Source: Prochlorococcus sp. AG-363-K07
Lineage (GTDB): Bacteria > Cyanobacteriota > Cyanobacteriia > PCC-6307 > Cyanobiaceae
NCBI GenBank assembly: GCA_003280225.1
Contig: QCFO01000003.1
Span: 1-64,000 of the forward strand
Length of the DNA: 64,000 nt
Reading direction: 5' to 3'
Part shown: positions 46,001-54,060 of the stretch, one piece after another
Layout of the letters: every line of letters begins with the position of its first letter
Position numbering within the stretch: position 1 is the first letter of the stretch
Program-made: the position numbers and the translations under genes
Notes under the pieces: generated by a model
Told to the model about the DNA's origin: nothing
Seen by the model: the letters and a program-made list of their open reading frames with translations, nothing else
Database searches by the model: none

Positions 46001-46613
46001 CGATTACATCACCAAACAACTCTAGTCGAATTGGTAGCTCAGAACTAACGGGATATATATCTATTATATCTCCTCTCCTACTCCAGACGCCTTCTGTATC
46101 AGTACTGTTATTTCGCTTGTAGCCTAATTTAGTAATTTTTGCAGATAGAAGCTCGATATCAATTGCATCTCCCTTCTTAAACGAAATACATTCTTCTACT
46201 AGTGATGACTTAGGAGGTAAATGTGGCTGTAAACTTCTCTCTGTTGAGACAATCGCCACATTGTTTTTACAATCACCTGAGCATAATTCACTTAAAACTT
46301 GTAACTGTCCCCAAATTATCTCATTATTTGGTTCTACTGAATCATACGGACATGACTCGCTCGTAGGGTAAAGGTATGTTTTACCCCATCCCATCAACTG
46401 TAGGACTGATTGCCAAGCTGCTGCTTCCTCAAGGGTTGGAACTATTACTAATAAAGGAGCGTTTTTTTTCTTAGAAAGAGCTGAAGCTATTAAAGCCCTT
46501 CCTGCTCTTGTAGCTCCTCCAATATATAAGGTTTCTTTTCGTGCTGTCCTTTCTAGAAGATCTGTGGTGATTGACGACCTCATCACATGCAACATCATCG
46601 ATGTTAAAGTCAT
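43035..46613 (-). CDS. mfd: transcription-repair coupling factor Mfd
   Basis: 1192 residues, cytosolic DNA translocase that removes stalled RNA polymerase and recruits UvrA. The N-terminal UvrB-homology module is present, the RNA-polymerase-interaction domain follows, then RecG-like helicase motifs: GDVGYGKTEVA (Walker A), DEEQRFG and LRGRVGRSG. A C-terminal UvrA-inhibition region ends the protein. The length is close to the 1148 of E. coli. It is convergent with the thioredoxin-like gene, with about 170 bases between. Confidence 0.98.
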   Translation of the reverse strand: MTLTSMMLHVMRSSITTDLLERTARKETLYIGGATRAGRALIASALSKKKNAPLLVIVPTLEEAAAWQSVLQLMGWGKTYLYPTSESCPYDSVEPNNEIIWGQLQVLSELCSGDCKNNVAIVSTERSLQPHLPPKSSLVEECISFKKGDAIDIELLSAKITKLGYKRNNSTDTEGVWSRRGDIIDIYPVSSELPIRLELFGDVIDKLREFDPVSQKSLDALESVTITPTSFNSLVCSEIRQRLPEGLQTLLDNQNLDLLLEGGIPKGSKRLTGLAWPSPCCLLDYLPEDTFVALDEKRRVIEHCNKWLDHVNEIYSETINELTLSADNSLPILPPNLHRSFSSCIKELIHFSVINLSELFEANTSENCFDLASKSLNLYPNQFGMISQEIRSHVQKHFSVWIMSAQPSRTVSLLEEHDCISRFVPNSNDLSSIERLIAQNTPTTLKGNNTSDLIGFTLPVWRVLLVTDREIFGQQCLSSTGYIRKRRRASSSKVNPNKMQQGDYVVHRNHGIGRFLKIEKNAFSGEIRDYLVVQYLDGILRVAADQLGSLGRFRSTDGKSPKINKMGGQTWGNLKERAKKSISKLAVDLVRLYAERNNTKGYAFPSDGPWQFELEESFPYEPTPDQKQAVVEVKRDMERDKPMDRLVCGDVGYGKTEVAIRAVFKAITSGKQAAILAPTTVLAQQHWRTISDRFAPYPIKVSLLNRFKSSAEKKVILSELRAGKIDAVVGTHQILSKNVVFDSLGLLVVDEEQRFGVNQKEKIKSIKKDIDVLTLSATPIPRTLYMSLSGVREMSLITTPPPSRRPIKTHISVFDEEIIRSAICQELDRGGQIFYVVPRVEGIDDVALKLKQMIPNLNVLVAHGQMAENQLENAMIAFNSGEADLMLCTTIVESGLDIPRVNTILIEDSQKFGLSQLYQLRGRVGRSGVQAHAWLFYPNNTALSDTARQRLRAIQEFADLGSGYQLAMRDMEIRGVGNLLGVQQSGQMEAIGFDLYMELLQECLSELQGQNIPVVEDTQIDLQVTAFIPADWIVDNEEKFQAYRDATNCTTNAQLVELATIWTDKYGQIPSAVATLIEVMKLKLLARKTGFSRITQVKANLVLETTMEEQAFRLLRKGLPDHLHSRLIYKQEKGRNAIVTARGLGVLSNDKQIEQISSWLSLMKEQIPSEDGKTELELQKELEQRNNNVLSV

Positions 46614-46675
46614 TTTAAGGAGAATTATGAAGGAATAAAATGAGAATTAGCTTAAAAAGAAGAGTTAAATACGAA

Positions 46676-47416
46676 TCAACCTGCTGTTGATGTTGATTTT
46701 AGTTCAATAGATAAGAGATCATTGAACCTAGTAAGATCTTGAATACTCAGTGACTGTCTACTTTTAATGTTCATTTTGGTATGTAGAAAGTTCTTCGCTT
46801 GATTTGTACCCCATCCTAACTGTGCAATAAGCCTATCTGATATTTGCATTAAATGGTTTCTCTGATCATCTGTCATATTGTCATTAGTATTTGATTTTTG
46901 TGTTCTTTCTTTAAGTTTACTAATATAATTAATCAGAATATTGTATGAAGTGATTCTTTGACGGTTTTGTATAGAAAATGTGCTTAAGAGGAATTGATTT
47001 TCTTGCTCACGCGTCCAACCTAATTTCCTAACAGCTAAATCAATTTCTGCGAGTTCCTCACTCCAATCTTTTGGTTCTGGGGATTCGTCTAGCAATCTTT
47101 GATGATTAATTCCCTCGGGCTTAGCTTCTATTAGAACTTTCTCGGTAAAATTAGACAAGTTGTCAGTCTGTTTTTTGATTTGTTTTCCTTGTCCGGATTG
47201 TTCTAATCGAGCATCGGTGGTTTCTGCTCTTTGCTCTATATTCTTGGTGTCTAGGCTCAATCGATTCTTTAAACGAAGTATTGCTGCATCCTCAGCCTCA
47301 TAAACCGATTGACCCTGACCTAAGGAGCTTCCTAAACATGTTTGATTGTCCCAGAAACTGATTTTTACAATGATCTTTGTAGTCTCAATGTGGCAAAGCT
47401 CTGATTGGATATGCAT
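46676..47416 (-). CDS. protein with dsRBD-like N-terminus and duplicated helical module
   Basis: 246 residues, all soluble. The first 52 residues (KIIVKISFWDNQTCLGSSL to LRLKNRL) resemble a double-stranded RNA-binding domain in outline. A polar linker (about 55-115) follows. Residues 122-168 and 190-236 are similar to each other: both contain LGW, an F-L pair ten residues on, and RQ then an IxSxN/D-like turn. It lies 62 bases past mfd on the same strand. The function is unknown; nucleic-acid binding is inference. Confidence 0.72.
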   Translation of the reverse strand: MHIQSELCHIETTKIIVKISFWDNQTCLGSSLGQGQSVYEAEDAAILRLKNRLSLDTKNIEQRAETTDARLEQSGQGKQIKKQTDNLSNFTEKVLIEAKPEGINHQRLLDESPEPKDWSEELAEIDLAVRKLGWTREQENQFLLSTFSIQNRQRITSYNILINYISKLKERTQKSNTNDNMTDDQRNHLMQISDRLIAQLGWGTNQAKNFLHTKMNIKSRQSLSIQDLTRFNDLLSIELKSTSTAG

Positions 47417-47514
47417 CGCACGTGATTTTCATGACCGTTGCTCACTTAATTATCCGCCATTCTGATTTCAAGGCAGCAAAACAAAACCTTTAAGTGAATT
47501 ATTGAAACTCTACA

Positions 47515-48243
47515 ATGGACTCTGCTTCGCTCGAATCCCTCACACCTCTTCTAGATGGGATTGATCGTTGGGTTGAACTAGCTCCCTTACTACCAGTCAT
47601 AATCTCGTTAGAACTTGTCTTGTCAGCTGACAATGCGATAGCACTGGCTTCTATTACAAGAAGGTTGAAGAATATTAAAGCCCAGTCAACAGCTCTTAAT
47701 TTTGGAATTATATTATCACTATTTTTGAGATTAATACTTATTTTACTATCTCAGTTGATATTAAAACTATGGCCAATAAGATTAATCGCTGGTATTTATC
47801 TGATAGGTTTGTTTATAAACAAGATTCTCGAGATTAGAAGCAAGGAGGTCACAGATTCAAAAGAGATTCAGAATAAGAACGATAATTCAATCTCACTAAT
47901 CAGAGTAATAATCTTTCTAGGTCTTACTGACCTTGCTTTTTCTATAGATAGTATTGCAGCCGCAGTAGCAATAAGTGATCAATTTTTACTAGTAGTTACA
48001 GGAGCATTAATTGGTGTTATAGCACTCCGATTTACTTCAGGAATATTTATTAGCCTACTAGAGGAATATTCAAGACTAGAAACTGCTGGCTACATTGCAG
48101 TAGGCTTTGTAGGATTAAAGTTAATAATATCACTACTTATGCCAAATGCACATCTTCCTGAATGGTCAGTCTTCATCTTAATGATCAGTCTGTTCATTTG
48201 GGGTTTTTCAAAAAAAGAAGGGTCGGTAACTTTACCGGAGTGA
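47515..48243 (+). CDS. TerC-like membrane protein
   Basis: A 242-residue integral membrane protein with about seven helices. The TerC acidic motifs are ELVLSADNA (33-41) and TDLAFSIDSIAAA (138-150), each with Asp in the membrane plane. TerC/MeeF proteins export manganese or other metals in other bacteria. Here a manganese or calcium role is inferred. It diverges from the dsRBD-like gene and is convergent with fmt. Confidence 0.88.
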   Translation: MDSASLESLTPLLDGIDRWVELAPLLPVIISLELVLSADNAIALASITRRLKNIKAQSTALNFGIILSLFLRLILILLSQLILKLWPIRLIAGIYLIGLFINKILEIRSKEVTDSKEIQNKNDNSISLIRVIIFLGLTDLAFSIDSIAAAVAISDQFLLVVTGALIGVIALRFTSGIFISLLEEYSRLETAGYIAVGFVGLKLIISLLMPNAHLPEWSVFILMISLFIWGFSKKEGSVTLPE

Positions 48244-48252
48244 GAAATATGT

Positions 48253-49272
48253 CTACTCAAGAATACTTGAATTCTGTGTTCGAACTTGTTGCTGAAGCTG
48301 CTTTCCCATAACTGGAGTTTTTCCCTCTAGCTGGGCTTCCTCGATAAGAACGATACTGTCACAAGTTTTTACTAGTATTCCAAGATTAGAATTAAGATGA
48401 ATTATCAATCCTGGTTTAATTAAGTCCAAGTCATTAATTGAAATTTGACTTGGCATATCTTCAGACAGACGTTGGAATTCTTGTCTACTGAGCTCTCTAC
48501 ATTTTAATATTTTAAGTCTTTTATTGTTGATCTTAGTATAAGCATTTGGGTACATAGCTTTCACGACTCTTTCTATAGTTGAAGGCTTATTATCCCAATT
48601 GATTTTGAAATCTTCTTTAGTAACTATTCTTGCATATTCAACCTTACGACCAATGCTAGCCTGCTCTTTAAGAAGACCTGAGGATTGAAACTTCTCCATA
48701 TTGAAATCAGTTATATCATCAAGTCGTTTTAAAAACTCAAGGATAAGATCAGCTGTTATTTGACTGAGTACTAGTCCCAGCGATTGGAAATTATGAGATG
48801 GATTAATCGAAATTTCTTTTTCTAAAAAGATTGGTCCTGTGTCCAGTCCCTCCTCCATAAACATTATGCAAACACCTGTATTTGGATCCCCTGATAGTAA
48901 GCTCCTCTGAATTGGTGCAGCCCCTCTCCATTTCGGTAAAAGTGAAGCATGTCCATTCCAGCTACCATACCTAGGTATTTCTAGGACCTCTTTTGGCAAA
49001 ATTTGTCCGAATGCGACCACAATAAAAATATCAGCATTTAACCTTTTAATTTCTTCATGGATTTCTTTCTGACTTTTTATATGTGAAGGAGTTATAACAG
49101 GAATACCTAATTCCATTGCTCTATGTTTAATAGGTGATGGCTGCAGATGCTTACCCCTACCCCTCCTTCTGTCAGGTTGTGAGATTACTGCTACTACATC
49201 ATGATCCGATTGGACCAGAGAATCTAGACTCAATATTGCATACTCTGGCGTACCCCAAAAGACAATCTTCAT
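48253..49272 (-). CDS. fmt: methionyl-tRNA formyltransferase
   Basis: A 339-residue enzyme that formylates initiator Met-tRNA, using 10-formyl-THF. Catalytic Asn106 and His108 (NGHASLLPKWRGAAP) and Asp144 (EEGLDTGP) are present. The C-terminal tRNA-binding domain follows residue 210. Its start overlaps the PmbA-type gene by four bases (ATGA). The partner initiator tRNA lies at 20539. Confidence 0.96.
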   Translation of the reverse strand: MKIVFWGTPEYAILSLDSLVQSDHDVVAVISQPDRRRGRGKHLQPSPIKHRAMELGIPVITPSHIKSQKEIHEEIKRLNADIFIVVAFGQILPKEVLEIPRYGSWNGHASLLPKWRGAAPIQRSLLSGDPNTGVCIMFMEEGLDTGPIFLEKEISINPSHNFQSLGLVLSQITADLILEFLKRLDDITDFNMEKFQSSGLLKEQASIGRKVEYARIVTKEDFKINWDNKPSTIERVVKAMYPNAYTKINNKRLKILKCRELSRQEFQRLSEDMPSQISINDLDLIKPGLIIHLNSNLGILVKTCDSIVLIEEAQLEGKTPVMGKQLQQQVRTQNSSILE

Positions 49273-50645
49273 TCTTCACCTGTTATCACTAAGTTGTCTA
49301 CCCAAACGTGCGGAGATATACCTTGATGAGTTATTAGTGATTGCTGCTCTATTTCAATAATGGAATTTAAAACATTTTGAATATCACCTGCAACAGTAGC
49401 AGCTTCTATTGATACCTTTTCTCGACCATTAACAAGCCATCCATCAAAGGGTAATGAGAAGGAACCCTGACTTGATTTTACACCTGCATGAAGAGCATTT
49501 AAGTTCTCAATCAAAATATATTTTTCAGAAAAACTGGCGTGATTGAGACTATTATTAATAGGAAAAGAAGATGTGTTAGATCGTGAAATGACTAACCAAT
49601 CAGGACCAACTGATGCTTTTGCACCGAGCCCAGCATGACCTGTAGGACTAACCCCAAGTTTTCTTGCTGTAGCCTCCGAGTGTAAGAAACTTTCGAGGAT
49701 TCCTTGATTTACAAGACACAATTTTTTTGTGGGTGTACCTTCCCCATCAAAAGAACAAGAAGAGTAATTTGCTGGATGTAATCCGTCATCGTATATTGAA
49801 AGAAATGGAACAGATATTTGAGTCCCAATTGAATCTTTATTAGATAGGCTTAATCCATCAATTACAGACCTTGCATTGAACATACTACTAAAGGCGCCAA
49901 TTAGTTCTAAGAAGGCCTCTGGTGAAAAACAAACAAGATAGCTGCCTGTATTTATACGCTGGTAATTAAGGTGATTGATAGTTTTCACAGCCGCCTCCTC
50001 TACACAACCATTTATATCAAGGGCTTCTACTCCATGTGCTTGACGAACAGCACCCGAACTACGTGGTTTTTTACCTGGTTCTTGTGCTCTAGCATAAAGA
50101 TAGATACTCGAATAACTTCCTTCCATGTGGCGAAATGCACCTTCGCTATTTATATAAACTCTTTTGAAGTCAGATTCTGCTAAGCCATTGTAAGGAACAG
50201 TTTTGATTGATGCGTGTTTATCAATTAACGCTTGCTCAGAAGATCTTAGAAGCTCAAATAGATACTTAATGCCTCTATGTTTATAAATTGGCTTGACAAG
50301 ATCTGGCAGAGGAGATGTAGACAAAGGAGAGAATTCTGGTATTTCAAGGGAATTTCCAAAGTGGCTAGATTGCGCTGCTCCACGAAATGCTTTTTCGAGT
50401 CCTGAATCACTCAAGTCTGTAGTACTTGTCACACCAACTTTCCCATCTCTATTCCAAACTCGAACAGTAATTGAACTTCTTTGAGACCCCTTTAGTTGTT
50501 TAGCTTGCCCTCTATCAACCTGAACAGATAAATCATTGCTACAAGATGCACCAAGATCCCATTTTTTTATTGATTCAGTTTTAGAAAGTCCTTGAAAGAA
50601 ACCTCTCAACCTATTTGAATCAAGTAATTCAGCTTGTTTGTTCAT
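49269..50645 (-). CDS. TldD/PmbA-family protein, PmbA-like partner
   Basis: 458 residues without HExxxH, matching the non-catalytic PmbA/TldE side of the TldD/E protease. Family features include VKSSQGSFSLPFDGWLVNG and the N-terminal DLGASCSNDLSVQVDRG. It overlaps fmt by four bases downstream and lies one base after tldD, so the two subunits are made together. The E. coli pair processes microcin B17 and CcdA. Confidence 0.92.
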   Translation of the reverse strand: MNKQAELLDSNRLRGFFQGLSKTESIKKWDLGASCSNDLSVQVDRGQAKQLKGSQRSSITVRVWNRDGKVGVTSTTDLSDSGLEKAFRGAAQSSHFGNSLEIPEFSPLSTSPLPDLVKPIYKHRGIKYLFELLRSSEQALIDKHASIKTVPYNGLAESDFKRVYINSEGAFRHMEGSYSSIYLYARAQEPGKKPRSSGAVRQAHGVEALDINGCVEEAAVKTINHLNYQRINTGSYLVCFSPEAFLELIGAFSSMFNARSVIDGLSLSNKDSIGTQISVPFLSIYDDGLHPANYSSCSFDGEGTPTKKLCLVNQGILESFLHSEATARKLGVSPTGHAGLGAKASVGPDWLVISRSNTSSFPINNSLNHASFSEKYILIENLNALHAGVKSSQGSFSLPFDGWLVNGREKVSIEAATVAGDIQNVLNSIIEIEQQSLITHQGISPHVWVDNLVITGEE

Positions 50646-50646
50646 A

Positions 50647-52092
50647 TTAGCGACCTCCTATTGTAATAGAGTCAACCTTAATATGGGGTTGTCCAACTGT
50701 CACGTAAATGTTCCCACTTATAGATCCACAAAAACCAGCGGCAAGATCCAAGTCATCAGCACACATAGATATCCTTGGCAGTATTTCTTTTGCTTCTCCA
50801 ATGAGAGTTGCTCCCTTTACAGGATCTGTTAATTTTCCATCCTTGATCAGGTAGCCTTCTTCAACAGAGAAATTAAATTGTCCCGTAGCTCCAACACTTC
50901 CTCCACCCATCGATTTACAATAAAGTCCGTCATCGATGCTTTCGATTAAATTGTCTGGGGTAAATTTGCCTGCAGCTATATATGTGTTTCTCATCCTACT
51001 AGCTGCTGCATATGAATAATTTTGCCGCCTACCGCTTCCAGTCCTTTTGTGGCCTGTCCTTAATTCACCTGCTCTATCACTCAAAAATCCCTTCAAGATT
51101 CCATCCCTAATCAACACAGTCTTTTGTGATTCCATTCCTTCATCGTCAATAGAGATAGAGCCAAAAGCACCCTCACTTAAGCCTTCATCGATAGCAGTAA
51201 CGGCCTCATTGGCTATTTGTTGATTAACTTTGTCCGCAAAAGGGGAAGTACCCCTTTCTAATTGAGTCGTTTCAAGTAAGTGACCGCAAGCTTCATGAAA
51301 AATCACCCCACCAAACTTGTTTGCCAGAACTACTGGCTTTTGCCCTGCTTGCACATAACTTGCGTAAAGCATTTTTTTAGAGCTAGTACAAATATCCTCA
51401 GCGGAACTATCTTCATCCCAATTCCTAAGATCTTGTGGATTTCCTGAACTACCATACCTTCTTCCAACAGAAGATCGGTGATCCTTTTCTGCCGCCAGCG
51501 TATTAAGACCAACTGATTGATTTAATCTAATATCCTTAGAAAAAGTACCATCGGAAGATGCTACTAGTATTTCCTGCCATGATCTGGAATAACTGGCTCT
51601 TCTTACTGTTAAATTTTTACCATATTGATTTAATTTGCGTGTACCAGCTAATATTTTATGACTAGATTCTTCAATACCAGGGCATTGGGACAACCAATTT
51701 CTTTTAGAAAGGCCATAGTCCATTAGCGGTTTCAAACCTTCGAATACAATCTTTTGATTACTTAATATCTCAAATCCAAGCATGCCAAGCGCTTGGTCTA
51801 GTGCCTGAATCAACCCATTTTCCGTAAGCTCATTGGTACTAACAAATCCATCTTTTGTTCCAGAAAAAACTCTAATTCCTGCTCCCTTACTGAAGGAAGG
51901 GCTAACACTAGTAATAATGTCTTGTTCAGCTAATATTCCCAAATTATCTGTATTCTCTAGAAAGATTTCTACAAAATCAGCCCCTGCTGCTCTCCCTCGA
52001 CAAATAAGGGATTCCAGTAGATCTAACCAGTTTTCTCCAAAAGCTTGAAAGTCGCCTTCGTGATCAAGGGGTTGCCGTCTGAATGTGCTCAA
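50647..52092 (-). CDS. tldD: TldD metalloprotease subunit
   Basis: 481 residues. The zinc motif HEACGH (266-271) marks the catalytic TldD subunit, which forms a heterodimer with the PmbA-like product encoded one base downstream. GAGIRVFSGTKDGF is near the N-terminus and GGGSVGATGQFNFS near the end. The start is ATG 52092. Its natural substrate is unknown here: no microcin or precursor peptide gene is visible nearby. Confidence 0.95.
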   Translation of the reverse strand: MSTFRRQPLDHEGDFQAFGENWLDLLESLICRGRAAGADFVEIFLENTDNLGILAEQDIITSVSPSFSKGAGIRVFSGTKDGFVSTNELTENGLIQALDQALGMLGFEILSNQKIVFEGLKPLMDYGLSKRNWLSQCPGIEESSHKILAGTRKLNQYGKNLTVRRASYSRSWQEILVASSDGTFSKDIRLNQSVGLNTLAAEKDHRSSVGRRYGSSGNPQDLRNWDEDSSAEDICTSSKKMLYASYVQAGQKPVVLANKFGGVIFHEACGHLLETTQLERGTSPFADKVNQQIANEAVTAIDEGLSEGAFGSISIDDEGMESQKTVLIRDGILKGFLSDRAGELRTGHKRTGSGRRQNYSYAAASRMRNTYIAAGKFTPDNLIESIDDGLYCKSMGGGSVGATGQFNFSVEEGYLIKDGKLTDPVKGATLIGEAKEILPRISMCADDLDLAAGFCGSISGNIYVTVGQPHIKVDSITIGGR

Positions 52093-52289
52093 GCGAAAAA
52101 AACGTACAGGACTCTAGTTCTATAACTTTAGATGCCATCATGCATTTTTGGGGTTAAAAGTCTAATATAAACATTATGCTATTCAAAGATTCCTCTAGGC
52201 AAACCAATAGTTCGAGAAATAATGACAAAACCTGTTTGTGCTTATCTAGTGAATTGGCTACTTTAATAACTAGTATCTTAGATATTTAG

Positions 52290-52766
52290 TTAATTTGATC
52301 CTAACCACTTCTGACCATTTAAACGTTGTAATATTCTTGAGATAATCAATGGACCTGTTATCCTTTTCTCATCAATAAGAAAAGATTCTATTGTACTAGC
52401 TATAGGAGTTTCAGATAAGCAGATTGTCTTTGAAGATTTAATGTTATCGGAACTAAAGCACACCCAAAATAGGCGATTGCTAGATATTTCACATACTAAC
52501 ATCCAGCAGTTTCCTCCGATAACTGGTCGTTCTCCTGATTTCAGAGTTAAGGACTTTGGAGGAAAGCCCTTTCTCGTAAGCGAATTAGTAAGATCAGGGA
52601 TTAGATGATCTAATATAAATTCCGAAAAAGGTTTCTCTTCCGGTTTTACAGGTTTAGTAGAAACACTGTCGGGGGTTGATTGATTCAAGTTTTTTCCTGC
52701 AGTAACACTCGTAAATTCAGAATTAGTAGAACCTTCATTCTTTTTATTGGCTGATTTGTCCTCCAC
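52290..52766 (-). CDS. DUF2996 protein
   Basis: 158 residues. A polar, probably disordered N-terminal third (Ser, Thr, Lys and Pro-rich to about residue 45) leads to the DUF2996 domain: KPFSEFILDHLIPDL, GERPVIGGNCWMLVCE and FSSDNIKSSKTICL. Soluble. The function is unknown. It ends the leftward run from ubiX at some distance (64 bases from the membrane-anchor gene). Confidence 0.85.
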   Translation of the reverse strand: MEDKSANKKNEGSTNSEFTSVTAGKNLNQSTPDSVSTKPVKPEEKPFSEFILDHLIPDLTNSLTRKGFPPKSLTLKSGERPVIGGNCWMLVCEISSNRLFWVCFSSDNIKSSKTICLSETPIASTIESFLIDEKRITGPLIISRILQRLNGQKWLGSN

Positions 52767-52830
52767 CTGTCGATTCTATGTAGACCATCTAAGTTTTAAT
52801 TATATAACAAGGCATGAATTGAGCTAGGTT

Positions 52831-53451
52831 TCACAACCAATTTTCTTTTAGAGCATTACCCCAGTCTTCTTCGCTGTCCTTAGGAATACTCTTCTCCTGA
52901 TATTCGTTGTCATATATTTCATCCTGAGAGAAATTGTCATAAAAGGGATTGTTTTCCTGTTCTTCATGATTAGCGAGAGGTGAGGGATCGTCCTCTAGCC
53001 CATAGTCATAATCGATATTGCTCTTTGGATCCTCGCCATTTTTTATTATTCTAAATGGAACCGATAAGGTAGGGGAAGGGTCTCTGTAGTCTCTTTCTGG
53101 TGTGTATTGAATTGAATTTAGATTTTTATTTTGATTTTGACTCGATATATTTGTAGATTCACTATATGAAGATTCTGCGTCCTGTACATATTGTGTTTCC
53201 CGATCAGGTCGAATTCGAACCTGTCGCTTAAAAGTCTGGAGAAGGTTTGAATTCGCAGCAATGGAAGCTGAAGAAAAAATTACACCAGATATGCAGCCAA
53301 CTGACATAAGAACCCCTAAAGGTAGAACAGGAGACTGCCACGTTAAAATCCTTATACGTGCTGGTTTGCTTAAATTAAGTGAGGAAACGAGAAGGACTGA
53401 AATCATTGGACTAAGAACCACTATCAGTCCTAATTTTTTATATATGTTCAT
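52831..53451 (-). CDS. membrane-anchored protein with long acidic tail
   Basis: 206 residues from ATG 53451, which overlaps the ubiX stop as ATGA. Two hydrophobic segments (about 4-24 and 39-66) precede a long polar C-terminal tail rich in Asp, Glu, Ser, Gln and Asn, likely disordered. Cyanobacteria-specific by the look of it; function unknown. Translational coupling to ubiX is likely. Confidence 0.72.
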   Translation of the reverse strand: MNIYKKLGLIVVLSPMISVLLVSSLNLSKPARIRILTWQSPVLPLGVLMSVGCISGVIFSSASIAANSNLLQTFKRQVRIRPDRETQYVQDAESSYSESTNISSQNQNKNLNSIQYTPERDYRDPSPTLSVPFRIIKNGEDPKSNIDYDYGLEDDPSPLANHEEQENNPFYDNFSQDEIYDNEYQEKSIPKDSEEDWGNALKENWL

Positions 53452-54056
53452 TTCTGAGGCCCTTGCCATCGTTTAGGTTCACCTATTTCTAAATCGAAAG
53501 CATCAAACAATCTAAAAACCATAAAATCAATCATCTGATCTAGTGATTTTGGCATGGTGTACCAGGCTGGAATTGGAGGACATATAACAGCTCCGCATTC
53601 TGCAAGGTGTGTCATGTTCCTTAAGTGGATCAAACTAAAGGGCATCTCGCGTGGAGCAAGAACTAATTTTCTTCGTTCCTTTAATTGAACATCAGCACAT
53701 CTTTCGATAAGATTTAATGAAAAGCCTGAGGCAATTCTACCAAGAGTTCCCATGCTGCATGGAACAATAATCATGCCCATTGTTTTAAAACTTCCGCTTG
53801 CAATACTGGCTGAGTTATCATTCCATCTGTGACAGATTAGATTCCCATTTGTAGTAGAAAGTCTATGGCGCCAGAAATCGGCTTGAAGTTTAGGTTCTAG
53901 AGGAAGACTAATATTAGTTTCACTGCTCCAAACTTGGAAGGCTCCTCGGCTAACAATTACATGTACATCATAGTTATTCTTTAACAAATGATAGATAGAT
54001 CTTTCTGCTAGAACCTGAGCTGATGCTCCGGATATTCCTATTATAATGGGCTTCAT
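53448..54056 (-). CDS. ubiX: UbiX-type flavin prenyltransferase
   Basis: 202 residues. It attaches a dimethylallyl group to FMN to make the prenylated cofactor of UbiD decarboxylases. The flavin loop is GISGASAQ (7-14). CSMGTLGRIASGFS and KLVLAPREMPFSLIH are the family's phosphate and prenyl-donor segments. Start ATG 54056; it lies four bases after the RNase-like gene and overlaps the next gene by four. Confidence 0.94.
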   Translation of the reverse strand: MKPIIIGISGASAQVLAERSIYHLLKNNYDVHVIVSRGAFQVWSSETNISLPLEPKLQADFWRHRLSTTNGNLICHRWNDNSASIASGSFKTMGMIIVPCSMGTLGRIASGFSLNLIERCADVQLKERRKLVLAPREMPFSLIHLRNMTHLAECGAVICPPIPAWYTMPKSLDQMIDFMVFRLFDAFDLEIGEPKRWQGPQK

Positions 54057-54060
54057 ACTG

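Noticed and set aside
50647-52092. TldD/PmbA pair as a microcin-maturation locus
   Set aside because: The pair is widely conserved, and no precursor peptide gene is visible near it.
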